DNA from: Notospermus geniculatus
Lineage: Eukaryota > Nemertea > Pilidiophora > Heteronemertea > Lineidae
NCBI GenBank assembly: GCA_002633025.1
Contig: NMRB01000931.1
Location: 119,937-183,936 of the forward strand
Direction of reading: 5' to 3'
DNA length: 64,000 nt
Shown: positions 46,431 to 58,000 of the stretch, one piece after another
How positions within the stretch are numbered: the first letter of the stretch is position 1
How the letters are laid out: each line of letters begins with the position of its first letter
The notes under the pieces: model-generated
Seen by the model: only the letters and a program-made list of their open reading frames with translations
The model's database searches: none
Told to the model about the DNA's origin: nothing
Position numbers and translations under genes: made by a program

Positions 46431-47400
46431 AATGAAATGGCCAGGGCCATTGTGCTCACCTCTGTGACAGAGTACATGTATGAAGTGTGACTAGCCTGCT
46501 GATACACCGAGTGGTGAAGGATTAGTGCAGAAACATCGTAACATTTACTACCGATGAGATATGGTCAAAGTCAGTTTTTCAAGATGGCTGCCTGGCAGCC
46601 ATGTCGAAGTCCAATCGACTCGAAATTTGGCATTTAAGTAGAGGGTACCAAAACACATATTTAGGCACGGTTAAAGCATCCTAGCTTCTACTAGTTATGA
46701 TCAGAGTGTGGGTCGAAGTCCATTTTTCAAGATGGCTCCCTGGCGGCCATATTTGACGTCGAATCTGACTGAAATTGACCATATATTTATACGGTACCTA
46801 GATACATATTTTGACAAGGTTAAAACATCCTACCTACTCCTATTTATAAAATGTGGGTCAAAGTCCATTTTTCAAGATGGCTTCCTGGCGGCCATATTTG
46901 AAGTCCGATCGGGTTGAAATTTGGTGCATTTGTGCAGGGTGCCTAGATATATCTTCACACCAAATCACAACACTCTATGTCAAATAGCCATGAAATGTGC
47001 CACCAAACAGTGAATTTTGAACTTTGACCTCTGTGACCTTGAAAAGTAGGTCAAATCAAAAACCCGGGATTTATGTGATGTAGTCTCATCAGAGGAACCC
47101 ACCATAAAAGTTTCGTGGTTCTAGCTAACAGCGTTCAGGAGATACGGCCGAAAGAAGGTTTTCACAAAGCGCCCCCTACAGGCCAGAGTGTACAAGCAGC
47201 AGCGCTACGTTTCGGTCCAGAGATAGTTTTTACCATAGGGTACCTGTACACCAAATTTCAAGTTTGTAACCCAAGCGGTTTAGAAACGTGCCACCCCTGT
47301 TAACGACGACGGACGACGACGACGGACGACGCCGGACGACACCGGACGACGACGGACGACACACCATGAGAGAAACTCACCTCACAGAGGTGAGCTAAAA
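46431..47400 (+). repeat. AGCTCACC-family repeat, copy B (direct copy of 30133-31078)
   Basis: Near-identical to copy A over about 950 bp; it differs in a longer GACGACGG run near 47305-47360. Lies between the GBP starts. Confidence 0.85.
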
Positions 47401-47826
47401 AGGCGAGATCAAAACAAACGTATACTTCTATGTCCTTGATGCTTTGAATGTTGGTAAATCACAAGAATGTCTTCGAATTTTGATTCATGGACTGTAACTC
47501 GTAAAAATTGGAACTTTGGACGAGAAATGAGTTCATTCCATAACTGCGCAGCAGAAAAGAGACTGAGACAACTTGCCACTTTTGTTACCAGGATACCGAC
47601 CTAGCTGATTGGTCGATTCTGAATCCAGGTGTTACAGCCATGCTGATTGGCCATAACCTGAGCTCCGACCGATATACCACTTGTTAGGTTATCCCTGGAC
47701 CGATCGAACTGTGTCAACTTTCAGGTAGAGTAAATTCCGTGAAGTTGGGATTCCCAGAACGTAGGTTCCCTAACAATGCACAGCTTATATACTGCTATAT
47801 AGCAATACGACCGCAGGTGATCCACA
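47401..47826. other. Gene-free stretch
   Basis: No supportable feature. A gattggtcgattctgaatcc / gattggccataa pair near 47608-47655 is short. Confidence 0.35.
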
Positions 47827-48876
47827 GTATATCGGGCTGTTCAAAAAAAGTCCCACTGTACAAACTTCAATATGTGTGGCGGTCTAGGAAAACCCGGTGG
47901 ATGTCGCTGAATGATCAACAAGGGCTCTCAGATTGCCTATGCATTGATCTACTAGGCCTAGCTACTGTTTACATGTACCTGTTACGTAGTACATGTCAGC
48001 TATTGAAATGTGCGGGTTCAGCAAGGCCATTAACACTTTCCTCAAATGCGACATCCGCCGGGTTTTCCTAGACCGCCACACACATACAGTATATTCTGTG
48101 CTTTTGGCCTGAATACAATAAAACTGCAGCAAAGTAAAGGGTGTGATATGATAAAGACGAGATGATATGAATTTCATCTCAATATCCTTCGCGAGTTTGG
48201 AATAATATCCGGTACAAAATACAAGTCCAGTGTGCAGTATCATAGATGCAGACTCAGTATACTATCCAAAAAAAAAGAATTAACTGTAATATCTCCTGAT
48301 GTATCATACTGATTTCCACAGATGTGCACCTTAATTGAGCTTATGGTGTGATCAAGCCATGGCATAAATTTCATATCAATATCTCTGTTCACAGTGGAAT
48401 GATGTGCGGTGTAACAGCAAAAGTCAAAAAGTGAAATAACGAGCATGAGAAGTTCTACTCAGGTCAAAATCATACCAGAAATATAATGGCCAATTTATCC
48501 ACTGTGATCTGGGCTACAAAAACTAATTCTGTCAGGATTACAAAATTGGAGTGTCCTCCAATGTATCTTGCCATGGATAGAAAATGACCCCAGAACTAAG
48601 CTTTATCGTCTGGGATAGCATTTTGACTGGTGCCGACCCTTTGGCATCGGGTGGTGCCATTGAATCTACATATCTCCGTTACTGCACTTTTAGACTTGCA
48701 TACCGGACGTTGTTCGCACTCAAGATGGATATTGATATGAAATTCACACTCGACCTCTTTATCTTATCACATCCTTAATTTTTAGTGCAGTTTCATAGTA
48801 TTCGGTTTGATACATGTACTTCAGGAGATATTGAACTTTGAAAAGTGGGACGCTTTTTTTGGAATAGCCCAATATA
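47827..48876. mobile_element. TIR element, GGGCTGTTCAAAAAAAGTCC ends
   Basis: TATATCGGGCTGTTCAAAAA / ...TTTTTTGGAATAGCCCAATATA-type ends are inverted, with gtcccac and caaacttcaatat subterminal blocks. The style is mariner-like. It carries the nested MITE 47873-48083. Confidence 0.7.
47873..48083. mobile_element. MITE with TGTGTGGCGGTCTAGG ends, nested
   Basis: TGTGTGGCGGTCTAGGAAAA and its inverted copy bound 211 bp. A separate end is at 10523-10560. Confidence 0.85.
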
Positions 48877-49673
48877 AAACAAAGCTGCATGTTTCGATGA
48901 ACTGCGCCAACGCTGAAGTGGGTCATCCTCTCGAGGGAATTTCTGGGAAACTCGCACATGCGCAGTAGCCGTTTTGACTTGTGAACACGAAAGGAATTTT
49001 GTAAATGGCTTTTTAAACAAAGGATTGCCGGTGGATCGCATAATTTTTGGTTCCCTTGGTGTGATCGTGAATTATTTTCATACCGATTTTACTCGATTGA
49101 CTCATCGATCGCGTGGTTTTTCATGTTAGCATAACCAGGCCTTCGCACTCTCCAGGAAACTTCCATTGTCAGCTTGGAGATTGGAAACAACTAACATCGA
49201 AAACCTTCGTTGTAGATGGAGTTTTAGTGAATGACCTTTCGTAAGTTGAAAGCATATCCATTTGCTGCTTGTATTTCTTCTGGGGCCAAACGGTTCGTTA
49301 TGCTCAGTCTACACGATCCAATTTTTCTGTCAAACTTTTTTATCAAACGTTTTGTCAAATATTTTCATTCGACCCTCTCAATCCACACGGTGTTTTTTTT
49401 ATCAGTCTTTTCGAATTTTGAGTCCAGGAGAGACCACCCCTGGTCACCGCCATCAGAGCGTTAATCGGACAATAAAAATATTTCCCCGCACTGAAAACAA
49501 AGGAGCTATTTACATACAAATTACATACGTACATGTACAAATGTACAGTAAAATGTACGTGAAATAGAAAAAAAAATTCTCCAAAAATCTGAGCGAATTT
49601 TTTTTCCGTTTTCAGATGTTGATTCTACATCATAATGAGGATCTTAACCCATAGTCAGTTTGCTATTAGATTT
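48877..49673. other. Gene-free stretch
   Basis: No coding or repeat feature supported apart from T-rich runs near 49380-49400. Confidence 0.35.
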
Positions 49674-51010
49674 TTAGCTCACCTGTGAGCTTTTGTCGTG
49701 GTGCAGCGTCCGTCGTCGTCCGTTAGCAGGGCACGTTTCGTAACCGCTGGAGCTATTGATCTGAAACTTGGTACATATATACCCCTAGGTCAGATGACCT
49801 ATGACACCAAGTTTCGGCCCGATTCGATTCTTGGCTTGGCCTCCAGGTGGCCAAAACCAAAAACACAAAAAGTGCAATAACTCCTGAACTAATGACTGGA
49901 TCATCTCCAAATTTTTATCATAGGTGTATCTAATTAGGATACATAACATATCGGGTGTCCCAAAAAAAGTGAACCGCTTTTTTTGACAAGTATTTTCTCA
50001 GCGACAGATGAACCGAATTCACTGGAATTTTTCGCATAGTAACCTTAGGGTATCATCAACAAGTCTGCAAAATATCTAGGAGATCGGTCGCAAATTATGC
50101 GAGTATTGTCAAATTCAAAACAGCATGTCAACACCTGCGTGAACATGATGAAGGTCACATTGCATTAGCGCTGATATTGGATTTTTTGACAAGCTGTTTT
50201 GAATATGACAATACTCGCGCAATGTGTGACTGATCTCTTAGATATTTTGCAGACTTGTTGATGATATCCTGAGGTTACTCTGTGAAAAATTCCAATGAAT
50301 TCGGTTTATATATCGCTGAGAAAATACTTGTTAAAAAGCGGTTCACTTTTTTTGGGACACCCGATATATAACGGGTTTGTGATTTGACCAACCGGTACTT
50401 TTCAAGCTCACAGAGGTCAAAGATCCACAAAGGTAACGAACCTGCCAGTTCTTCATTATTTCACCGAGCGTCTTGATATCTTGCGTAAGCATGTATTAGA
50501 GGGGTACCTTCAAAACTACCGAGTTTCGGCTCGATCGGACATCCAATATGGCGGCCAGGTGGCGTAACCTGAAAATCATCCAAGTGCTATAACTCAGGAA
50601 CAGCTTGACCCAGAGTGCTCAAACTTGATATTTACCTCCTTCTAGATGACCTTTACAAGCACTTCAAATTTTGGCCTGGTTAAACTTCCAATATGGCCAC
50701 CAGATGGCGTAACCCGATATTCATCAAATGTGCTACAACTCGGGAACGACTTGACCCAGAGCGCTCAAATGTGCTATGTGGCTCCGTCTAGATGACCTTT
50801 ATGTGCATGTGAAGTTTTGGCCCGATCGGACATCCAATATGGCCGCCAGGTGGCATAACCCAAAAATCATTGAAGTCCTGCAACTTGGGAATGACTTGAC
50901 ACAGATTGCTCTAAACTGACATCAAAAATAGGCCTACCTCTCTCTGTCGTTACACTATTACAGTACACGTATGTCCAAACGGGTGAGCACATGGTCATTG
51001 TGACTTTCTG
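49674..51010 (-). repeat. AGCTCACC-family repeat, reverse orientation, with nested MITE
   Basis: Starts TTTTTAGCTCACCTGTGAGC, has gtcgtggtgcagcgtccgtc and three ccaatatggc..ccaggtggc modules (50540-50870), and finishes near gggtgagcacatggtca. Interrupted by 49951-50364. Confidence 0.7.
49951..50364. mobile_element. Mariner-type MITE, TCGGGTGTCCCAAAAAAAGT ends, TA duplication
   Basis: TCGGGTGTCCCAAAAAAAGT and its inverted partner (ACTTTTTTTGGGACACCCGA), flanked by TA on both sides (49949-49950, 50365-50366). The whole 414 bp folds back. Confidence 0.9.
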
Positions 51011-51027
51011 ATAGTTAAAACCCAGTG

Positions 51028-51262
51028 GGCCGATTTAATAGACGCTGGCTAAGCTAACCATTGGTTCCATCAAAAATAGATAGGCGTGCGAAAAGTGTAA
51101 AAGTAAATTTTCACCAAAAAGTCCTGTTCGGATGGATAGTAAGCGCTATACAGAGCCTGGAAAACGGGGCTTTTTGGTGAAAAATTTAGTTGATTTTTTG
51201 CACGCCTATCTATTTTTGGTGGAACCAACGGTTAGCTTAGCCAACGTCTATTAAATCGGCCC
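51028..51262. mobile_element. Foldback MITE, GGCCGATTTAATAGACG ends
   Basis: GGGCCGATTTAATAGACG and its inverted partner; the arms continue through CTAAGCTAACC.TTGGTTCC and ATAGATAGGCGTGC. Confidence 0.85.
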
Positions 51263-51666
51263 AGTGTGTTTCACATATTAGAGGCAATGTCATGGAGCAG
51301 TGTTAAACGAAATTCCATTGAGTTGTAGTACAGCATTTATGAGAAATGAAAATTTGAAACTTAAATGGATGGTTTTATCCATCCGTATCTTATTGGATTC
51401 CGGAATCGCGTTTTTCCATGATTTTTAAATAGAGAGATACAGTCCTAATACCAAAGGAATCAATGCAAATATTTAACCATGTTAAAAAAACATTTTTAAG
51501 TGATAAGGTACCAAACTTCATTGAATTATAATAGACAGTTGGAGGGAAATCAAAATTTGAAAGTCGATGCGTTTTTTTGGCCACCCGATATCTACTTTCA
51601 ATAAATCAACTCATTTCACTTTTTTGGAATAGGGAAATCTTAAAAACGTAATCTGACATTATCAAA
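51263..51666. other. GBP-B upstream region
   Basis: Holds two worn segments with caaaatttgaaa and cattgaattat words and a mariner-like end (tttttttggccacccgata) near 51570. The 60 bp before the ATG contain cttttttggaatag, a weak acceptor. No clear TATA box. Confidence 0.4.
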
Positions 51667-52073
51667 ATGGCGGACGCTGGACCTGTTCAGCTACTGAGTG
51701 TGGACACACACGGAAAGCTTACTCTTAACCGTTCAGCAGCACGGGAACTCTCAAAAATTAAGGAGCGTGTGAAAGTAATTGGTATCGTAGGAAAATACAG
51801 AACTGGGAAATCCTTCTTGATGAATCAATTACTTGGAAGATGCAGCGGATTTTCCCTAGGACCCACTGTCCAGAGTCACACAAAAGGGATATGGATGTGG
51901 TTGTCACGACAACAAGACGGATACACACTTCTGCTGGATACGGAGGGTCAAAATGATATTGAGGGCAACGATGATCGGTCTTTGCAGATCTACGTGTTGC
52001 TCGTTATGGTGAGTGGCTGTCTGCTGCTCAACTGCCAAAATGTCATCGATGAGTGCATTTTCCAGTTGTTGGA
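51667..52073 (+). CDS. GBP: GBP-B exon 1, P-loop half of G domain
   Basis: MADAGPVQLLSVDTHGK at the start; GKYRTGKSFLMNQLLG at 42-57; LLLDTEGQNDIEG near 88-100. The donor tgga|gtatcc is in phase 2, exactly as in GBP-A. The open frame beyond the donor is intronic. Confidence 0.93.
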
Positions 52074-55000
52074 GTATCCTTTTTGGAAACGTGTCAGTTG
52101 AATTACTGTACAATCAGATTTGTAACATCACTTCAGGTCAATGTCACATTAGACCTACTCGCGTCAGTTCAATTGAAATTTAAAGCGAATGGTCATGTGG
52201 CCTATTGTGTTTGTAAACCAATAGGAACGCAGCTTATATTACAGACTATTAAAGCGAATGGCTCGCGGGTTTTGTTGACAGTTGTTTGTTGACATGTCCT
52301 CAAATCAAGCGCCGTTTTGAGAAAAAGGCGAAAGAAGGATTTTAGTTTAACATGTTTAATGGGAAATGCATTAGACAGCCAAACTTCGGAGGCGTATTCT
52401 GCAAAATCTGCCGCTTCGAAATCAATGTGAATAGTACAAAATGTACATTTTGACCGACTCAATTTGAAAATGTCATTAACCCATTTTAACAAATTTTTAA
52501 TGGAACCTCGTCCCCAGTGTTTACGTTCGCATATGTGCACAGGTTTTGCATATGGCTGGAGCACGGCTTTGCCTGGAGGCGAGATTCACTCTCTATGGGA
52601 GGTACCACCAAAAATGTAAACAAACCTCGCGAGCCATTTGCTTTAATGTACAGCCATGTGACCATCATAGTCATGAAGTGGGCTGGTCTATCAAATTGAT
52701 GTTACAAGTCCAATTTTACGGTATTTTCCTTTATGTTTATGTGTATGTGCACCTCTCAGTTTCAAAATGTGAAGAATATGTTTTTATCATCACATAGGGA
52801 CCGAGGAACGTCTCGTTTAATATAGGTCATTGAACCATCTTTTTTGAAGATGGGGGATTTGGCCTAGTGGTTAAGGCGTGCTGTCCCTGAGTGCTGGCGA
52901 TTGATGCGAGGATCCGTGGGTTCCAGTAGGAAGCCATGTCACTCGCCTTAGAAACTCGTTATTATTTCATGCTTTTTATCATAAATCGTATAAATACATC
53001 ACATAGCGCGAAGTAGTGAAACAATAGAAGGAGCTGATTGATATTATGTCATGATCAACCAGAGCAATAGCTGAAAAATATGCCAGACGTACACAGACAG
53101 TGTTGGAAGTAAGCGTCACCTTGTGAACCAACAGAAAAAAGGAAGTTTATATATACATGAAATATAATTACACATGAAATAGAAACGGGTTTCTAAGGTG
53201 AAAGACATAGCTTCCTACCAGATTCGAAACCACGGACCCCCGCAGGGTGTCTAGAAAGCAAAGACGTAAGATCTAAGACCTAAGACCTCTAGAAACCTAA
53301 GACCCTGGATACTAGAAACATAAGATCCTACTAGAAACCTAAGACCCTGGATACTAGAAACATAAGACCCTACTAGAAAACTAAGACCCCGGATACTAGA
53401 AACATAAGACCCTACTAGAAANNNNNNNNNNNNNNNNNNNNNNNNNNNNNNNNNNNNNNNNNNNNNNNNNNNNNNNNNNNNNNNNNNNNNNNNNNNNNNN
53501 NNNNNNNNNNNNNNNNNNNNNNNNNNNNNNNNNNNNNNNNNNNNNNNNNNNNNNNNNNNNNNNNNNNNNNNNNNNNNNNNNNNNNNNNNNNNNNNNNNNN
53601 NNNNNNNNNNNNNNNNNNNNNNNNNNNNNNNNNNNNNNNNNNNNNNNNNNNNNNNNNNNNNNNNNNNNNNNNNNNNNNNNNNNNNNNNNNNNNNNNNNNN
53701 NNCCATTTCAGCTTGTACCAGTACATGGACTGAGGGCAACAATTAATCTAAAACGACCAGGCAGTGATCTGCTTCTTCAAAATCTGAATATTGGCACAAT
53801 ACCAATCAACATACAGTTATGGAGATACCTTCGACCATCTCAACAAGGGACTACTGTGGAAACCAACAAACATTCCTGTCAAATTTTACGAATGAATCCA
53901 ATAATTCGGACTTGACATTCCCAAAAATAACATTAAACATCATTGTACATATGTAGGCCTACACTATTATCTCACCAATTTCAACAAACTAAGTACCGGT
54001 ACTACAATGTTCCTCTGCCACATTTTAACTCCATGACCCACCGCAAATAATACACATGACCCACCACAAATAATACACAGAGTACCGGTACTTAGTTCGT
54101 CGGCATTTTGTGAGATAAAATGGACTATCATTTGGTGACCCGTTCTGGTCTAAACAGTTGCATGTCTCTCTGAAGGTAACACTCAATGAACAGACATGGC
54201 ACGAGGAGAAACTGGAAGAATACATTCTTTCAGATTTCATAACAGGCAGACAATATTCAAAATGACAATCTGCCAAGATAGGAGCAACATGCATCGGGTT
54301 TTGCCAGACCGTATCACATTTGATATTTACCTTCCAGGTTCAGTATCATTGTGCATATACCATTTAGTGCCTCCAGTCAAATTGCCAAAATTCCTTGCCG
54401 AATATGCAGATGGCCACAACTTAGCTGTAACACATAATATTCAACCATCAAACCTCTCAAAACAAACAGTTATTATATGACCAACCAGTGGATCAATTGC
54501 AGTACGTTATGTACGTCACAGTCAATTGGCTACTGCTTCACTGCTGCTTCTTATGGAATGGAAATTTCACTCTTGTCACTTCATTGGAATATGCACAATA
54601 ATCTCAACTAACACCATTGACAAATATCATTCTCTTGTAATCATTGCGTTCTCAATAAAAACCAATTTTGCACACCAATGTCTTCTCCACCTCAGAAACC
54701 ATTCCCCAACAATGGCCACCACTCCGCAGAAATCTGTCACATGTCAGCTGAGCGCAAGGCCCATGGGCCTCTTGTTTAGATATCCACGTGATGCATAATG
54801 ACGTCATCTTCTTACCCATGGGAAGGGGGTTTGGTCATAGGGTTATTAGGTCCTTAGATAGGTTAGGTCCCTTAGGGATAGCTCCCTTAGGATTAGGTCC
54901 CTTAGGGATACGTCCCTTAGGGTTAGGTTCTTTAGGGATGCGTCCTTTAGGGTTAGGTCTCTTAGAGATAGTTCCTTTAGGGTTAGGTCCCTTAGGGCTA

Positions 55001-58000
55001 GGGCTAGAGGTTAGAATTAGGGTTGGGATAGGAGTAGGGTACGGTTAGGGTTAGGCCCTTAGGGCTGGGGTAGGGGTAGAAAATAAGGCTCAGTAAATGG
55101 CGTGCACTATAGACATTAAACAGGTTTTCCGAATCACCCAAAGAGAAACTCCAACATGTCCAAGGCTGACCGTGAGACCAGGTAGCGTAGTGGTTATGTT
55201 TCTAGTATCCAGGGTCTTAGTTTTCTAGTAGGGTCTTATGTTTCTAGTATCCAGGGTCTTAGTTTTCTAGTAGGGTCTTATGTTTCTAGTATCCAGGGTC
55301 TTAGTTTTCTAGTAGGGTCTTATGTTTCTAGTATCCAGGGTCTTAGGTTTCTAGTAGGGTCTTATGTTTCTAGTATCCAGGGTCTTAGTTTTCTAGTAGG
55401 GTCTTATGTTTCTAGTATCCAGGGTCTTAGGTTTCTAGAGGTCTTAGGTCTTAGATCTTAGGTCTTTGCTTTCTAGACACCCGACCCCCGCATTAGGCAT
55501 CAATCGCCATGCAGCACTATAAAGGGGCAGCACGCCTTAACAACTAGGCCAAATCCCCATCAATATATAATTTACACATGATTGAAATTCCTTCACATTT
55601 GTCAGACTTGTGGGAGAACTTTCTGATAAACTTCCCGATGCGTTGGATGACGAGCATGACGAAATAAGAGCCGTTTTTCCAGCCCTGTTCCTGATCGTGA
55701 GGGATTTTTTCTTGGATTTGATGGTAGATGGGAGGACATGTACGGGAGACGAGTACCTGGAGAACAGCTTGAAGTTGAAGAGATCTCGCAGGCCCCAAGA
55801 TCAAAAAAGGAATGAGCTCCGAAACAGACTGAAAGATTTGTTTCCTGTTCGACATTGTGTAACCCTTCTTTGCCCCGTACAGGACGACAAAAAATTACGG
55901 AAGGTCGACGAACTAAGGCCAGAAGAACTTGATCCAGATTTCCGCACCCAAACTGAAAATCTGTGTAAGAATGTGAAACATGCCGCAAAATCAAAATTGT
56001 TTAGAAGCAATCAAATGACAGGAGCACGTAAGTACCGGAACATGTATTATAATTATGGCGTCTATATGCTTCGGTTACACCTGTTGAAAATACCTGTGTT
56101 TTTCCAGACCCGTGTCAAACCCGTGTGTACGAAAAGCCCGGCGAGAGGTCACACTACTACTTGGCACTTGGGTGATTATGGTTCCCGATCAATCAGATCG
56201 GGAACCATATTGTTTTTGGTCATGGTGTCTGTGTGTGTGTGTGTGTGTGTGTCTGTGTGTGTGTCTGTGTATCTGTGTGTCCGGTCTGTCACACCTTCAT
56301 ATCTCATCTCCTTGAACAGCTAGAGCCTTGGAAACAAATCCTACCCCTAGGTTTGTCAACCTGGGCAATCCAATGAGCCAATAATTTTCAATCTCAGATG
56401 TCTCCATCATGATGTAATCAACATATCGGACTTGATATTTTGTCTGTCACGCTTTTATCTGATGGCATAACTCGGCTCCTTCAACACCTACAGCAATGGA
56501 AATAAGTTGTACCCTTAGGTTTNCCTGTGGTCGAGATAGAGACATGATATCCCCCATACTTAGGTTATTGAGGATGCCCATTTCGATTATGTAATGACAA
56601 TGATGATAAGAGGTCAAGGTCAAGGTCAAACTTGATAATTCGAAATTTCTCGGCCTTTGGTAAAGGTAGAGGCATGATATCACCCATACCTAGGTTATTG
56701 AGGATCCCCATTTCGATTATGCAATGACCTTGATGATCAGAGTTCAAGGTCAAGGTCATACTTTGATAATTTGATATATCTCTGCCTATGGCAGAGGTGG
56801 AAGCATGATATCACCCACTATTAGGTTACTGAGGATGCCCATTTTGATTATGCAATGGCCTTGATGATCAAAGGTCAAGGTCAAACCTGATGATTTGATT
56901 TGAGCACATCAAAATGGCTGCCAGCAGGCTGCCTGTCATGCCTGTAAGGTCCTCTTAACAAGCGGGAACCATCAGACATTTACAATGTCATCTTGTTTCA
57001 AAGTTGGTTTTAACACTCGTTTTTAACACCGGTTTTACAATGCTTTAAAGCATTGTAAAACCGGTGTAATGTTTTTCACTGCCCCCCCGTTTGCCAATGC
57101 CCCCAAACAAAAGATTGACGGAATAAGCGGCAACGTGACAATGAGGGAGGCACTGATCAACATGTCTTTCTGTATTTGAGTGTCCGCCGAACAATAAAGC
57201 GGGCATTGTCATACGGGGGGCATTCTCACACATTACACCTGTATTAAAACCAACTTTGAAATCACCCATTGTAGTTAAGTAGCCCGGCGACAGTTGCGCT
57301 GCATGCACTGACTCTTCGGTCATTTCTGTATTGGCACACATTGTTGGATGCGCGAAAACGACGTCACTTAATGGCTGCGCCATCTATCGCCGTGCTAAGA
57401 ACTAACGAAAACACGGATTTCGAAAAGCACGGCGAGCCTGCCGTGTTTGAAAAACCCATGTTTTTCAGACACCCAAATCATTAAATTATTTGGTAGAAAG
57501 GGCCATCTCTCCTCGACATCGTACGTTATCCGGGTGCTCTGGTTCATATATGTTAAATATCGCCCAATATTGCTTGATGAGTAGTTATAGTGCGCTTAGT
57601 TGGTGCTTGCACCCCTGAAATAATATTTTGAACAACATTAGTAATAGGGAGTTTAGGAAATCAAACAATAAACGTTAACTTAACAACATTATTTTTGTTC
57701 CGAAAAAGCAGTACAGTATACAGTGTAAATCTGGTGAATTCGCAGTATGAAAAATATTGTCGGTGAAGTTAACTTGATTTCTTAAACTCCGTTTACGTTT
57801 TATCGTAACGTAACATTCGTACTGAATTGTTTCAGAGATAGTACATCTGATTGAGGACTGCATTTGGGCGTTTAGACGAGGGGCGATTCCTAGTCTGCAG
57901 ACAACATTTGATTCTATGGCACAATCGGAGTGCAAGAAAGGACTAGATCTGGTTATGCAGGTAGTTGTCGTCTTGTTGGCGCAAAACCCTTGTACAGCCA

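Larger units (their letters stand above)
52848..55562. mobile_element. Composite foldback with tRNA-like ends in GBP-B intron 1
   Basis: GATGGGGGATTTGGCCTAGT near 52848 is answered by the complement ending about 55562, 45 bp before exon 2. A second inverted pair (52915-52968 / 53185-53240) and inverted tandem arrays (53255-53421; 55195-55478) lie inside, together with unrelated unique sequence. Confidence 0.65.

Noticed and set aside
51600-51660. NF-kB-like GGGAAATCTT upstream of GBP-B
   Set aside because: One partial match to a short degenerate motif is not support for regulation.
53251-53742. Minus-strand frame with repeated VGSYVSSI/GLRFL units
   Set aside because: Translation of the 43-bp tandem array plus the N-run; not a protein repeat family.
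54788-55048. Collagen- or PLG-like Leu-Gly-Pro-rich frame
   Set aside because: Translation of the TTAGGG-like tandem array, with no splice or domain context.
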